A stretch of 34,807 nucleotides of DNA from Candidatus Bathyarchaeota archaeon. GTDB lineage: Archaea; Thermoproteota; Bathyarchaeia; Bathyarchaeales; Bathycorpusculaceae. Location: contig JAOZIH010000013.1 of NCBI GenBank assembly GCA_026014545.1, positions 1 to 34,807 on the forward strand. Reading direction: 5' to 3'. Below are positions 1-8,035 of this stretch, in pieces. The notes below the pieces were generated by a model that made no database searches, was not told where the DNA came from, and worked only from the letters and a program-made list of their open reading frames with translations. Position numbers and translations under genes: made by a program. Every line of letters starts with the position of its first letter. Position 1 is the first letter of the stretch.

Positions 1-1290
1 CGCGGAGGAACCCACAGAACGAAAGCAATCATAGTGCAGCGGCGGCTAAGCCATGAACCCTCAAGTTTGGAAGAACTCAGAAGACTTGCAGAAGCAGCTG
101 GATACACAGTTGTCGCAGAAATAGAGCAAACACGCGCGCCTGACGCCCGTTACCAGATAGGCGCAGGAAAAGTGGAAGAACTCGCTCGGCTTGTCAAGGA
201 AACTGGCGCCGAGAAAATAATTTTTGACAATACACTTAGAACTGTCCAAGCCTACAACTTGGCGAAGGCCACGGGCGTCGAAGCCATCGACCGCTTCAAG
301 CTTATCCTTGAAATCTTCACGAAAAGAGCCACCACCACCGAAGCGAAGCTGCAGATTCAGCTGGCAACGCTGCAGTATGAGCTTGCACATGCTAAGGAAC
401 GCGTAAGATTAGCCAAGCTGAAAGAGCAGCCTGGATTCATGGGGCTCGGCGCATATGAAGCCGACGTCTACTACGAAGCCGTGAAAAGACAAGTGCACAC
501 CATCCAGCGTAAACTCCGGAAAATTCGCGAGAAACGGCTTCTGCACCGTGAGAGACGAGCAGAATTAGGTTTTTCCACAATCTCCTTAGCTGGATACACA
601 AACGCTGGAAAAAGCTCGCTGTTCAACGCACTAACCGAAGAAACAACGCAGGTAGACAACGCGCTGTTCACGACACTTTCAACAACAACCAGGCTTGTTG
701 AAATCTCGAAAAGAAAGTTCCTGCTCACAGACACCGTCGGCTTCATAGACCGATTACCCTTGACATTAATAGAAGCTTTCCACTCCACTCTTGAGGAAAC
801 CATCTACGCTGACCTCATAATACTGGTGCTGGACATAAGCGAGCCATTAGAGGCTATTGAAAAGAAAAACCGCATCTGCATAGAAACAATCGACCACATA
901 GGCGCAACGGGCATACCCATCATAACCGCGCTAAACAAAATCGACCTGCTAAGTGAAGCGGAAGCAAAACAAAAATTTGACGCTTTAAAAGAAAAAACAA
1001 AAAATCCCGTTCTTGTGTCGGCGCTGCACCGAACAAATCTTGAATTACTAAAGAAGTCGATACTAGAAAAACTGGAAGATTATGTTCAAGCATCCTTTTC
1101 TGTGTCGCTAACTCCCCAAACCATGCCCCTTGTTTCTTGGGTGCATGAAAAAGCAGATGTAAAAAAAGCAAACTTCATGAACGATTCTGTGCAAGTCATC
1201 TTTGAGGCGAAACCAATATTCGTTGAAAAAGTGAAAAAACGAGTGGAAGCGCTTAATGGCAGATTCGAGCAATTCTACAAAAATCAATAA
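1..1290 (+). CDS. hflX: HflX-family GTPase, 5' end cut by window
   Basis: Ribosome-associated GTPase; in bacteria HflX splits stalled or stressed ribosomes in the cytoplasm. Numbering from the GTG at 34, an N-terminal HflX domain (about 1-120) with IGAGK near 42-46 is followed by a charged helical linker (120-175) and a G domain. The P-loop GYTNAGKSS lies at 187-195, the switch region ends in DTVG at 233-236, and NKID is in the G4 position. The reading frame is open to base 1, and the residues before 34 (TKAIIVQRR) look like the normal HflX first strand. The real start is therefore probably just outside the window, because the GTG at 34 has no SD at useful distance. The 3' end overlaps trm56 by 35 bases, suggesting one transcript for two translation-related genes. 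Confidence 0.9.
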   Translation, partial: RGGTHRTKAIIVQRRLSHEPSSLEELRRLAEAAGYTVVAEIEQTRAPDARYQIGAGKVEELARLVKETGAEKIIFDNTLRTVQAYNLAKATGVEAIDRFKLILEIFTKRATTTEAKLQIQLATLQYELAHAKERVRLAKLKEQPGFMGLGAYEADVYYEAVKRQVHTIQRKLRKIREKRLLHRERRAELGFSTISLAGYTNAGKSSLFNALTEETTQVDNALFTTLSTTTRLVEISKRKFLLTDTVGFIDRLPLTLIEAFHSTLEETIYADLIILVLDISEPLEAIEKKNRICIETIDHIGATGIPIITALNKIDLLSEAEAKQKFDALKEKTKNPVLVSALHRTNLELLKKSILEKLEDYVQASFSVSLTPQTMPLVSWVHEKADVKKANFMNDSVQVIFEAKPIFVEKVKKRVEALNGRFEQFYKNQ

Positions 1291-1846
1291 TAAAATTTAC
1301 GACCAAGAAATTGTCGTGTTAAGATGGGGGCATAGACCACAGAGGGATGCCCGCCTTACAACGCATGTTGCTCTAACAGCGCGGGCACTGGGTGCTTCGG
1401 GATTTCTCCTTTCAGACATAGTGGACGAGAAAATAAAGGTGACAATAGAGAAAGTTACAAGGAACTGGGGTGGAAAATTCTTTTTTGAAATGGGCACACC
1501 ATGGAAAAAAGCAGTGAGTTCTTGGAAAGCCAAAGGCGGCATCGTTGTTCACTTAACAGTCTACGGCGAAAACATACAAACAAGCGATGTTCTTGAAAGA
1601 ATTAGAAATCTGAGGAAACCAATTATGGTACTGGTTGGAAGCCAAAAAGTTCCCAAAGAATTTTATTCCAAAGAAATTTCTGACTTCAACGTAGCCATCG
1701 GAAATCAACCGCACTCTGAATGTGCAGCCCTCGCCGTTTTCTTAGACCGCTTTTTTGAAGGAACAGAACTCGCCAAAGATTTCACAAAAGCTAACATAAC
1801 GGTCATCCCTCAAAAAAGGGGTAAAAAAACAATAGTTAAACGTTGA
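1256..1846 (+). CDS. trm56: tRNA (cytidine(56)-2'-O)-methyltransferase, Trm56
   Basis: Archaeal SPOUT-class enzyme that 2'-O-methylates C56 in the T-loop of tRNAs using S-adenosylmethionine. The family start signature VVLRWGHRPQRDARLTTHVA is at about 20-39, and the C-terminal SPOUT knot region contains IGNQPHSECAAL near 148-159. The length, 196 residues, is slightly longer than usual because the ATG at 1256 adds about 19 polar residues ahead of the conserved strand. That ATG lies inside hflX in another frame. A later start, such as the GTG at 1316, would leave the core truncated, so 1256 is kept with some doubt. Family identity is clear; the start is the uncertain part. Confidence 0.88.
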   Translation: MADSSNSTKINNKIYDQEIVVLRWGHRPQRDARLTTHVALTARALGASGFLLSDIVDEKIKVTIEKVTRNWGGKFFFEMGTPWKKAVSSWKAKGGIVVHLTVYGENIQTSDVLERIRNLRKPIMVLVGSQKVPKEFYSKEISDFNVAIGNQPHSECAALAVFLDRFFEGTELAKDFTKANITVIPQKRGKKTIVKR

Positions 1847-1916
1847 TTATTGCTTAAAACGTGAATAAGAGTTTTATTGAAGCATCGTACTAATTATAGT
1901 AATAGGAAAATAGACT

Positions 1917-2429
1917 ATGTTATCAACCATTGATGACGCTATGCTAATAAAAGTTGCAACAGCACTGGGCGACGAAGACGCCGTAAAACTAATTGAACAT
2001 CTAAAAAGCGTAGAGGAGATTACAGACGATGAAATCGCTAACAAAACAGGCATCCGATTAAACATCGTTCGCAAGATTCTCTACAAACTCTATGATCACT
2101 CGCTCGTGAGCTTAAGAAGAACACGCGACCCCAAAACAGGCTGGTTTATATTCCACTGGAAACTCCAACCAGACCAGCTTGAAGGCTTCATTCTAAGCCA
2201 AAAACGCCGCGTTCTAGAGAAACTTACCATTCGGTTGGAGTACGAGAAAAACCATGACTTTTATTACTGTAACACTAATGGGTGCAAAAGAATTCCGTTC
2301 GAGGAAGCCGTAGAACTAGTTTTTCACTGCCCCACCTGCGGCAAACCATTAGCGCACTACGCAAATGAAAAACTTGTTCAAAAACTCTCAGAGAAAGTTG
2401 AGCAGCTGAGGAAGGAACTGGGTGAGTGA
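1917..2429 (+). CDS. tfe: Transcription initiation factor E subunit alpha (TFE)
   Basis: Archaeal homologue of the N-terminal half of TFIIE-alpha; it stabilises promoter melting by RNA polymerase with TBP and TFB. A winged-helix domain occupies about 1-100 (helix-turn-helix around DDEIANKTGIRLNIVRKIL). It is followed by a zinc ribbon with Cys118, Cys123, Cys138 and Cys141, and a short coiled C-terminal tail. The 170-residue length is normal for the family. No strong SD precedes the ATG at 1917, and the 70-base gap after trm56 has T-rich TATA-like stretches (about 1871-1880), so it may start its own transcript. The stop overlaps the next gene by 8 bases, so tfe and the HD protein are co-translated. 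Confidence 0.93.
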   Translation: MLSTIDDAMLIKVATALGDEDAVKLIEHLKSVEEITDDEIANKTGIRLNIVRKILYKLYDHSLVSLRRTRDPKTGWFIFHWKLQPDQLEGFILSQKRRVLEKLTIRLEYEKNHDFYYCNTNGCKRIPFEEAVELVFHCPTCGKPLAHYANEKLVQKLSEKVEQLRKELGE

Positions 2430-2952
2430 AAAGCTTCCAACAAGGGAGCAAGCACTGCAGATTCTCAGGGAATATAACTGTTCCGCAGAAGTCATAGCGC
2501 ACTGCGAAGCAGTCTCAAAGCTTGCGTTAAAAACAGCCTCTACTCTCAAGAACAAAGGCTTCAATATTGATATGGCGCTGGTGGAAGTCGGCGCTCTTCT
2601 CCATGACCTCGGCCGTTCAGTAACCCACACAGTCCACCACGCAGTCATTGGCGCTACCCTCGCAAAAAAAGCAAATTTGCCTAACGCGGTGATTTCCATA
2701 ATTAAACGGCATGTAGGTGGCGGCATCACCGCAGACGAGGCAGAAGCATTAGGATGGCCAAAGGACGTTTATGTGCCCGTCTCCCTCGAAGAAAAGATTA
2801 TTGCATACGCCGACAAGCTAATTGAAAAAGCTGATGTTGCACCCATAGACGTAACCATAGAGAAACTTCGCAGAGAAAAGAAATATGAAGCAGCTGAAAG
2901 AGTTCGCAAACTATACGAGGAAATAACAAACCTCATAGGCGACGATCCATGA
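2422..2952 (+). CDS. HD-domain hydrolase (archaeal HDIG-type, TIGR00295-like)
   Basis: Metal-dependent phosphohydrolase of the HD superfamily; the substrate is unknown. The metal-binding series is visible: His27, the HD pair His61-Asp62 in LLHDLGRS, His72/73, His97 in IKRHVGGG and Asp131 in IAYADKL. The start is GTG at 2422, inside the last codons of tfe. The stop overlaps the ATG of the next gene, so tfe, this gene and the DUF2110 gene form a tight cluster. Placement with a basal transcription factor is suggestive but gives no direct function. Length (176) fits the archaeal stand-alone family. Confidence 0.8.
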   Translation: MSEKLPTREQALQILREYNCSAEVIAHCEAVSKLALKTASTLKNKGFNIDMALVEVGALLHDLGRSVTHTVHHAVIGATLAKKANLPNAVISIIKRHVGGGITADEAEALGWPKDVYVPVSLEEKIIAYADKLIEKADVAPIDVTIEKLRREKKYEAAERVRKLYEEITNLIGDDP

Positions 2953-3713
2953 CTCTGCTAACACTGCTGGCAAAGGCATACGGAGCTAGCCAGTTGCAAC
3001 AAATTGATGAAGCCCTTAAGCTAGCGTTTGAGGGCGTAGCGGTGGAAGCAAAAATTTTGGGCACCATAGCTGACGGCTGGGTCCAAATAGCGGTTGCAGG
3101 TGAAGACGAGAAAATCGCCACAAACTACCTAATCAGGGAAATAGGCGTTTGCCCACGCAGCTTCGGGGGGATGAAAAAATTTTCGACGCAAAAAGGTTAC
3201 ATATCAAACTTTGCTGTGGATGGCAAAGAGTTATTGGTGGACATTGGAGTTTTTGAGCCGACAGCTATTCATGCAGCCATACCACTGCCGCGTCTGCAGG
3301 CGCAGCTCACGGGCGGAAGACAAGTTGCTCTTGGAAAAATAGCTGAACTCTTCGGTTTCTGTAAAGGCTTGCCTGTACATATCAAGGTAATTCAGTTGAG
3401 CGAAGAGGGTAATTACATTGAAGCTGAATTGTCAAGCAAACAAGTTAGCAATTACGAGCTTTGGCGAGAATCCCTGCTTGATAGGCTAATCACTCTAGGC
3501 GCCTCTTTCAACGAAGTAAAGATAGCTCTGGCGCATGCAAAAATGTATAGAGACGTCATCGATGTTGAGTCCTTAGGGCTGCTTGAGCATGTACTAACAT
3601 GCAAGCTTGGAACGGACGCAGCAGGATTAATACCTGTGCTCGGTAGAAATTTGACGCAAGCATCATTCGCTATTTTCGACGCAAAAAAGAATTATGAACT
3701 TTTAAAAAGCTAA
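2949..3713 (+). CDS. DUF2110 family archaeal protein
   Basis: Conserved archaeal protein of unknown function, 254 residues. It resembles DUF2110, whose members begin with TLLTKAYG-like strands and a GWVQIAVAGEDE segment; here the equivalent is at about 38-50. No catalytic motif, signal peptide or membrane segment is visible. The middle (residues 80-165) reads as an OB-like or S1-like beta-rich RNA-binding fold, but that is only an impression. The ATG at 2949 overlaps the preceding HD stop by 4 bases (ATGA), so translation is coupled to the tfe-HD pair. The family call rests on memory of its conserved N-terminus and its linkage to tfe. Confidence 0.65.
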   Translation: MTLLTLLAKAYGASQLQQIDEALKLAFEGVAVEAKILGTIADGWVQIAVAGEDEKIATNYLIREIGVCPRSFGGMKKFSTQKGYISNFAVDGKELLVDIGVFEPTAIHAAIPLPRLQAQLTGGRQVALGKIAELFGFCKGLPVHIKVIQLSEEGNYIEAELSSKQVSNYELWRESLLDRLITLGASFNEVKIALAHAKMYRDVIDVESLGLLEHVLTCKLGTDAAGLIPVLGRNLTQASFAIFDAKKNYELLKS

Positions 3714-3883
3714 AAACACACGCTTGCCATCTGTCCGCCAATAAAATAAAACACATATTCTTCAAATCGTTTTATTAACCAAAAATGCTGTGAGCAGTGC
3801 TTGCCGCTTTCATATAGTTTCCAGCGACCGCCGCCTTTATGAGACTGTTAGCTGCTGGTAATAATCGAGTGTGCCAAAAAAGC

Positions 3884-4474
3884 ATGTCGAACAGCGCAAA
3901 CCCGACTAAACTCAAGGTCATTGCCCTCGACTTTGACGGCGTAATCACAAACCTTAATGTTGATTGGGACGCGGCACTACGTTTGGCATCCACCGCCGCA
4001 GGCTACAATATTGAAAACCTTATTCCTTTTTACGAAGCTACCTATGGAACACTAATTTTTCAAAAAGCCAGCAAACTAATCGAACAACTTGAATTGGAAG
4101 CACTAAAAGACGCTGAACTTGCACCTTACACAATGGAGTTTCTGGAAAAGCTTGCTGAATTAAAGGTTTCCGTCTACATAGTTTCAATGCAAAGCAGGCA
4201 TGTAGTATTAAAGTTTCTCAGCAAACACGGCTTGTCAGCTTACATTAGCGATGTAGTAACTCGCGATAAATGTCCAAGCAAAAAAGCCCAAGTTCTCTAT
4301 GTGCTGGAAAAATCGCATGTCCGCCCTGAACAAGTTCTACTAGTCGATGACTCCGCTGGAAACATCACCAGCTGCAAAGAGTTAGGAATAAACTGTTTCT
4401 ACTTCGAGAAACAACAAGATCCACAAAAAACAAAGGAAATGTGGGATACGATACTGAAACGCGTAAGAGGCTAA
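3884..4474 (+). CDS. HAD-superfamily phosphatase-like hydrolase
   Basis: Small soluble hydrolase of the haloacid-dehalogenase fold, probably a phosphatase. All four HAD motifs are present when counted from the ATG at 3884: motif I DFDGVIT with nucleophile Asp16 and acid Asp18, motif II Ser101 in YIVSMQS, motif III Lys133 in CPSKKAQ, and motif IV Asp155-Asp156 in LLVDDS. A short helical cap lies between motifs I and II. Phosphoglycolate phosphatase-like enzymes look similar, but the substrate cannot be read from sequence. An in-frame GTG at 3869 would add five residues. The 170-base gap upstream contains a TATA-like TTTTATTAA near 3770, so it probably has its own promoter. Confidence 0.75.
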   Translation: MSNSANPTKLKVIALDFDGVITNLNVDWDAALRLASTAAGYNIENLIPFYEATYGTLIFQKASKLIEQLELEALKDAELAPYTMEFLEKLAELKVSVYIVSMQSRHVVLKFLSKHGLSAYISDVVTRDKCPSKKAQVLYVLEKSHVRPEQVLLVDDSAGNITSCKELGINCFYFEKQQDPQKTKEMWDTILKRVRG

Positions 4475-4537
4475 CAGACCTCCAACCATTGAAAAATAAT
4501 GTTGCGTTTAATGGCGTGGCCCTCAAAACTGCAAAGG

Positions 4538-4612
4538 TGGGCCGGGCCGGAGTTGAACCGGCGACCTCAGCCTCGTAAGGGCTGCGTCCTAACCAAACTA
4601 GACGACCGGCCC
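4538..4612 (-). tRNA. tRNA-Val, anticodon TAC
   Basis: A complete cloverleaf can be folded on the minus strand. Acceptor arms GGGCCGG/CCGGCCC pair at 4606-4612 and 4539-4545, with discriminator A at 4538. The D arm GTCT/GGAC encloses a loop with GG. The anticodon stem CAGCC/GGCTG encloses loop CTTACGA, giving anticodon TAC for valine. The T arm GCCGG/CCGGC encloses TTCAACT. There is no encoded CCA and no intron. It stands between convergent and divergent protein genes; no att-like duplication of its 3' end was noticed in the window. Confidence 0.95.
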
Positions 4613-4640
4613 CATTTCTTTTCCAACTCTTATTAGGATT

Positions 4641-4654
4641 GCTTAAATAAGTTT
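4641..4654 (-). promoter_or_regulatory. TATA-type promoter of tRNA-Val
   Basis: The minus strand reads AAACTTATTTAAGC, an archaeal BRE/TATA-like element 29-42 bases upstream of the tRNA 5' end at 4612. That distance suits transcription starting a few bases before the mature tRNA. Confidence 0.55.
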
Positions 4655-4670
4655 TGAGCGTGGCAAATAA

Positions 4671-4682
4671 ATATTTTATAAT
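4671..4682 (+). promoter_or_regulatory. TATA box for the ATP-grasp/DUF354 pair
   Basis: ATATTTTATAAT on the plus strand lies about 50 bases before the start codon. A transcript start near 4702 would leave a short leader that includes the AGGTGAT SD at 4721-4727. Confidence 0.5.
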
Positions 4683-4730
4683 AAGTTGTAGCTTTAGTAG
4701 CTAAACCAAGCCAAATAAAAAGGTGATGTG

Positions 4731-5807
4731 TTGAAAAGAGTTGTCGTTACTGGCGCCGGCGGACCTGCGGGAATAAATTTCATTATGTCGCTTCGCATTG
4801 CGCCGGAAAAAATCTTCATTTTAGGAACAGAAGCCAATGAATATTTCATTCACTTGTCACCCGCCGATAAGAAATATCTAGTTCCAAAGGCCAAAGACTC
4901 TGGATACATTGACAAGTTGAACGAGATCCTACGAAAAGAGAAAGCCGACTTCTTGCATGCTCAACCGGATGTTGAGGTGGAGGTTGTTTCGGAAAATCGT
5001 GAAAAACTAGAGGCAAACACGTTTTTGCCTTCGAAAGAAGCCGTCAAAACATGCCAAGACAAACTTAAATCCGCTGAGGTTTGGATGAAAAAGGATGTGC
5101 CAGTAGCAAAAACCTTAGAGATAAAGACAGAGCACGATATTGAGCGGGCGTTTGAAGAGCTTGGAAGCCCCTTGTGGATTAGAGCCCGTCATGGCGCCGG
5201 CGGCATAGGAAGCACCCCCGCGTACAATAAAGAAACAGCCCTTGCGTGGATAAAATATTGGAGAGCGCGAAACGCCGGCTGGGGTTTCATTGCACAGGAG
5301 ACTCTTCCGGGAAGAAATGTGGCTTTTCACAGTATTTGGAAAGACGGTGAGCTTGTGACGTCCATGGCAAGAGAACGCTTAGAATATATATACCCCCACC
5401 TCGCTCCCTCTGGCATAACGGGCACGCCTGCTGTTCAAAGAACCATACACGATGAAAAAGTGAACAAAATTGCGACAGAAGCTGTGCTTGCCATAGACCC
5501 AAGCTTTAATGGATTAGCGTGCGTGGACTTGAAAGAAAACAAGGCTGGGATTCCATGCGCTACTGAAATTAACGCTGCACGCATGTTCACAACTTCCTTC
5601 TTCTTCTCTTATGCCAGCAAAATTCTAAGAAAAGATCCATATGCAAACTTTCCCTATCTCTGCGTCAAACTCGCATGCAACGAGCACATACCAGAAATGC
5701 CCAAATATAATATACTGCCCGAAGGCGTTTACTGGATCCGGCATATAGATGCACCAGCCAAGCTTGTTAAAGACGGCTGCGTCCTCGGAGAAATGTATCA
5801 CTGGTGA
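4731..5807 (+). CDS. ATP-grasp carboxylate-amine ligase (CarB-like)
   Basis: ATP-dependent ligase of the carbamoyl-phosphate-synthase large-chain-like ATP-grasp group; such enzymes join a carboxylate to an amine through an acyl phosphate. A Rossmann-like N-terminal domain begins KRVVVTGAGGPAGINF. The ATP-grasp core follows, with a glycine-rich loop RARHGAGGIGS near 152-162, GTPAVQRTIHD, and the metal-binding segment ATEINAARMFTT near 278-289. The TTG at 4731 is preferred because AGGTGAT (4721-4727) lies three bases upstream; the GTG at 4728 would abut the SD. The substrate is unknown. The DUF354 gene follows after 4 bases, so the two probably act in one pathway, most likely on a surface glycan or a cofactor. 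The product has about 358 residues. Confidence 0.8.
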   Translation: MKRVVVTGAGGPAGINFIMSLRIAPEKIFILGTEANEYFIHLSPADKKYLVPKAKDSGYIDKLNEILRKEKADFLHAQPDVEVEVVSENREKLEANTFLPSKEAVKTCQDKLKSAEVWMKKDVPVAKTLEIKTEHDIERAFEELGSPLWIRARHGAGGIGSTPAYNKETALAWIKYWRARNAGWGFIAQETLPGRNVAFHSIWKDGELVTSMARERLEYIYPHLAPSGITGTPAVQRTIHDEKVNKIATEAVLAIDPSFNGLACVDLKENKAGIPCATEINAARMFTTSFFFSYASKILRKDPYANFPYLCVKLACNEHIPEMPKYNILPEGVYWIRHIDAPAKLVKDGCVLGEMYHW

Positions 5808-5811
5808 AACC

Positions 5812-6804
5812 ATGCAAATATGGTATGATGCTTGCACAGGCAAACACATGCGCTATGGCGCTGCAATAGCGAAAAAGCTTAGGGACCACGGGCACGAAGT
5901 AATATTGACCACGCGGCAACATCCCGACACATTGCAAGTCGCAAACTTTCTAAACGAAAAACCCATTGTCATAGGAAAATACGACCCAAAATCCTTAGCG
6001 TCTAGGCTTAAAGCGGGGCTTCGCCGCCAACTTTTATTCTGCAAATTTTTCGGTAAAAACCCGCCTGACATTGCTATTTCCCATGGCTCCGTTGACCAAA
6101 TAAGGGTGGCTTTCGGCTTAGGCATTCCAGTAATCACAACTATCGATACGGCATACGCTGAAGCAGTGAATAGGCTTACTCTTCCCCTTGCAAGCTTCAT
6201 AGTTGCCTCGAAGGCTATTCCCGAAGAAATTCTAAAAACCTACAGTGCAAAAGGCGAGATCATTAGTTTTAACGGCGTGGACGAAGTTGCCTGGATCAAG
6301 GATTTCAAGCCTTCAGTTAGCTACGCCTTCAAGAAACCGTTGATTGTTGTGCGGGAAGTTGAAGAAAAAGCCGCTTACACCGAGAAAAAATTCTCCCTAA
6401 TGCCTATAACAAAAAAGCTGGCCAATCTCGGAAATGTTGTTTATCTGTCAAGATACCGCCGAAAAACAATTAAAGGCTTGACTGTTCCGAGAGAGTTTGT
6501 TGATTCTGCAAGTTTAGCTGCGCAGGCAGATCTATTCGTCGGAGTCGGCGGAACAATCACACGCGAAGCAGCGCTGCAGGGAACACCTGCAATAATCGTT
6601 GACTTCTTTCAGAAGCAGCACGTAAATGATTATTTAATGGAAAGGGGTTTCCCAATTTTCAAGGCCGCGCCTACAGAAGCCTATAGATTAGCTGAAAAGC
6701 TAATAGGTAAAAAGTGGGATGTTAGCTGCAAACTCCGTGAGCTTGAAAATCCAGTAGATACAATTGAGCATGTAATCAGCCAGAAAATTAGAAAAAGTAC
6801 GTAA
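5812..6804 (+). CDS. DUF354 family glycosyltransferase-like protein
   Basis: Archaeal DUF354 protein, distantly related to GT-B enzymes such as MurG and UDP-GlcNAc 2-epimerase; the donor and acceptor are unknown. The start region MQIWYDACTGKHMRYG and the following GHEVILTTR match the family's MKIWxD...GHEVxxTxR pattern. The C-terminal nucleotide-sugar half has FVGVGGTITREAALQGTP at about 240-257, which resembles the GGxGTxxxEA loop of GT-B enzymes. No membrane segment is seen. The ATG at 5812 lies 4 bases after the ATP-grasp stop, giving a two-gene operon. The 330-residue length is normal for DUF354. Confidence 0.75.
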   Translation: MQIWYDACTGKHMRYGAAIAKKLRDHGHEVILTTRQHPDTLQVANFLNEKPIVIGKYDPKSLASRLKAGLRRQLLFCKFFGKNPPDIAISHGSVDQIRVAFGLGIPVITTIDTAYAEAVNRLTLPLASFIVASKAIPEEILKTYSAKGEIISFNGVDEVAWIKDFKPSVSYAFKKPLIVVREVEEKAAYTEKKFSLMPITKKLANLGNVVYLSRYRRKTIKGLTVPREFVDSASLAAQADLFVGVGGTITREAALQGTPAIIVDFFQKQHVNDYLMERGFPIFKAAPTEAYRLAEKLIGKKWDVSCKLRELENPVDTIEHVISQKIRKST

Positions 6805-6960
6805 TTGCTATAGCCAGAAAGATTTTTCAGCCCTGCTCTCTCATGTTAGCATTGGCAATGCAATAGTTGAAGAAATCCTACCTGGTTATTGCAAAATTCA
6901 GAACAGTGGCAAACTAAACCGGGAGTTTAAAATATATGATTTAAGCTTTCGTGATTTTAA

Positions 6961-6972
6961 ACTTAAAATAGC
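6961..6972 (+). promoter_or_regulatory. Possible TATA box for the dehydrogenase-like gene
   Basis: ACTTAAAATAGC lies about 40 bases before the ATG at 7009, with a weak AGAGGTT SD at 6998-7004. A second AT-rich stretch (TTTAAAATATATG, about 6926-6938) is an alternative. Confidence 0.35.
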
Positions 6973-7008
6973 TCTATTATGGTTAGTTGTGTTCCTAGAG
7001 GTTAAAAC

Positions 7009-7881
7009 ATGCGCAAGCAGAAGGTACTTGTAGTTGGATTAGGCGAAGTTGGCAGAGCGTTATATGAGCTACTTGAGGAAAGCGGGAAAGTTGATGTTTA
7101 TGGTTTTGATTTAAGCGAGGATAAAATGCGCGATGTCGCTGGTAAAGTCAAGTTGCCTAGCGCTTTTGATATTATGCATATTTGTTATCCATGCGTAGAT
7201 GTGGAAAATTTTGTTACCGCAACTTTGGATTATATGCGAAAATTTAATCCTCAACTGACAATTATTGATAGTACTGTGCCTCCTGGCACTACCCAGAGAA
7301 TCTGTAACCGCACAAAATCTCTGGTAGTTCATTCTCCAATAAGAGGCATGCATAAAAATTTGGAGACAATGAAAAGGGACATTATGTTTTGGAGCAAGTA
7401 TGTTGGTGGTGCAACGCGGGAGGCAGCAGAATTAGCGCGGAAACATTTTGAGCAGATAGGGCTGAAAGTAAAGGTCTTGAGCAGTCCAGTTGAAACTGAG
7501 CTGGCGAAACTGTTTGAAACAACTTATAGAGCTTGGATGATCGCTTGTTTTCAAGAAATGCACCGTATTTCAAGGCATTTTGGAGCTAATTTCGACGAGG
7601 TTGTGGACATGATCGAAGACATTCACCGAGTGCACTTTAATAAGCCCCTTCACTATCCAGGAGTTATAGGCGGGCATTGTTTAATCCCAAATACTAAACT
7701 GCTTTTGAAGGTTTGGGATTCTGAATTTCTACATCTGATTTTAAAATCTAATGATAAACGAAAGGAGGAAATAAAAGACAAAAACGTGTACGAGGAAGTG
7801 GAGCAAATTCGACGGAGAGCTGAAGTTCTTCAGAAAGATTTAATGAACCTCCTAGAAAACAGTCAAAGCCAACATACATGA
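7009..7881 (+). CDS. UDP-sugar dehydrogenase-like protein lacking the C-terminal domain
   Basis: Member of the UDP-glucose/GDP-mannose dehydrogenase superfamily, whose normal enzymes oxidise a sugar C6 alcohol to a uronate with NAD+. The NAD Rossmann motif GLGEVG is at 10-15 and IDSTVPPGTT at 86-95. The family lysine region ETELAKLFETTYR contains Lys167, and PGVIGGHCLIPN contains the catalytic-position Cys224. The usual aspartate after the cysteine loop (GGHCIPVDP in WecC-type enzymes) is replaced by Asn. The protein ends at 290 residues in a charged coiled tail, so the usual C-terminal UDP-binding domain of about 120 residues is missing. It stands alone between the ATP-grasp pair and the glycosyltransferase operon. 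It may have altered activity or bind a different substrate. Confidence 0.75.
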   Translation: MRKQKVLVVGLGEVGRALYELLEESGKVDVYGFDLSEDKMRDVAGKVKLPSAFDIMHICYPCVDVENFVTATLDYMRKFNPQLTIIDSTVPPGTTQRICNRTKSLVVHSPIRGMHKNLETMKRDIMFWSKYVGGATREAAELARKHFEQIGLKVKVLSSPVETELAKLFETTYRAWMIACFQEMHRISRHFGANFDEVVDMIEDIHRVHFNKPLHYPGVIGGHCLIPNTKLLLKVWDSEFLHLILKSNDKRKEEIKDKNVYEEVEQIRRRAEVLQKDLMNLLENSQSQHT

Positions 7882-8035
7882 ATTTTCGGCAACAACAATA
7901 TCTAATCGCTAAACTACCCCCCCTTCTGATATGAGGTCGAACAAAATTCTTTATCCCTTAATCTATGATACGCATTCTAGGCATGTGATGAAAAATATTT
8001 TCCTACCACTTGTTATGAACATATATAAAAATTAT

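Noticed and set aside
3775-3993. Minus-strand frame of 72 codons whose C-terminus (LIKAAVAGNYMKAASTA) looks protein-like
   Set aside because: It overlaps the well-supported HAD phosphatase start and first motif, and has no recognisable family.
4538-4612. tRNA-Val as an integration site for the neighbouring glycan locus
   Set aside because: No duplicated tRNA 3' end or integrase gene was seen in the window.
7985-8035. GTGATGA, which resembles a C box of a C/D-box sRNA
   Set aside because: No matching D box (CTGA) or terminal stem occurs within a suitable distance.
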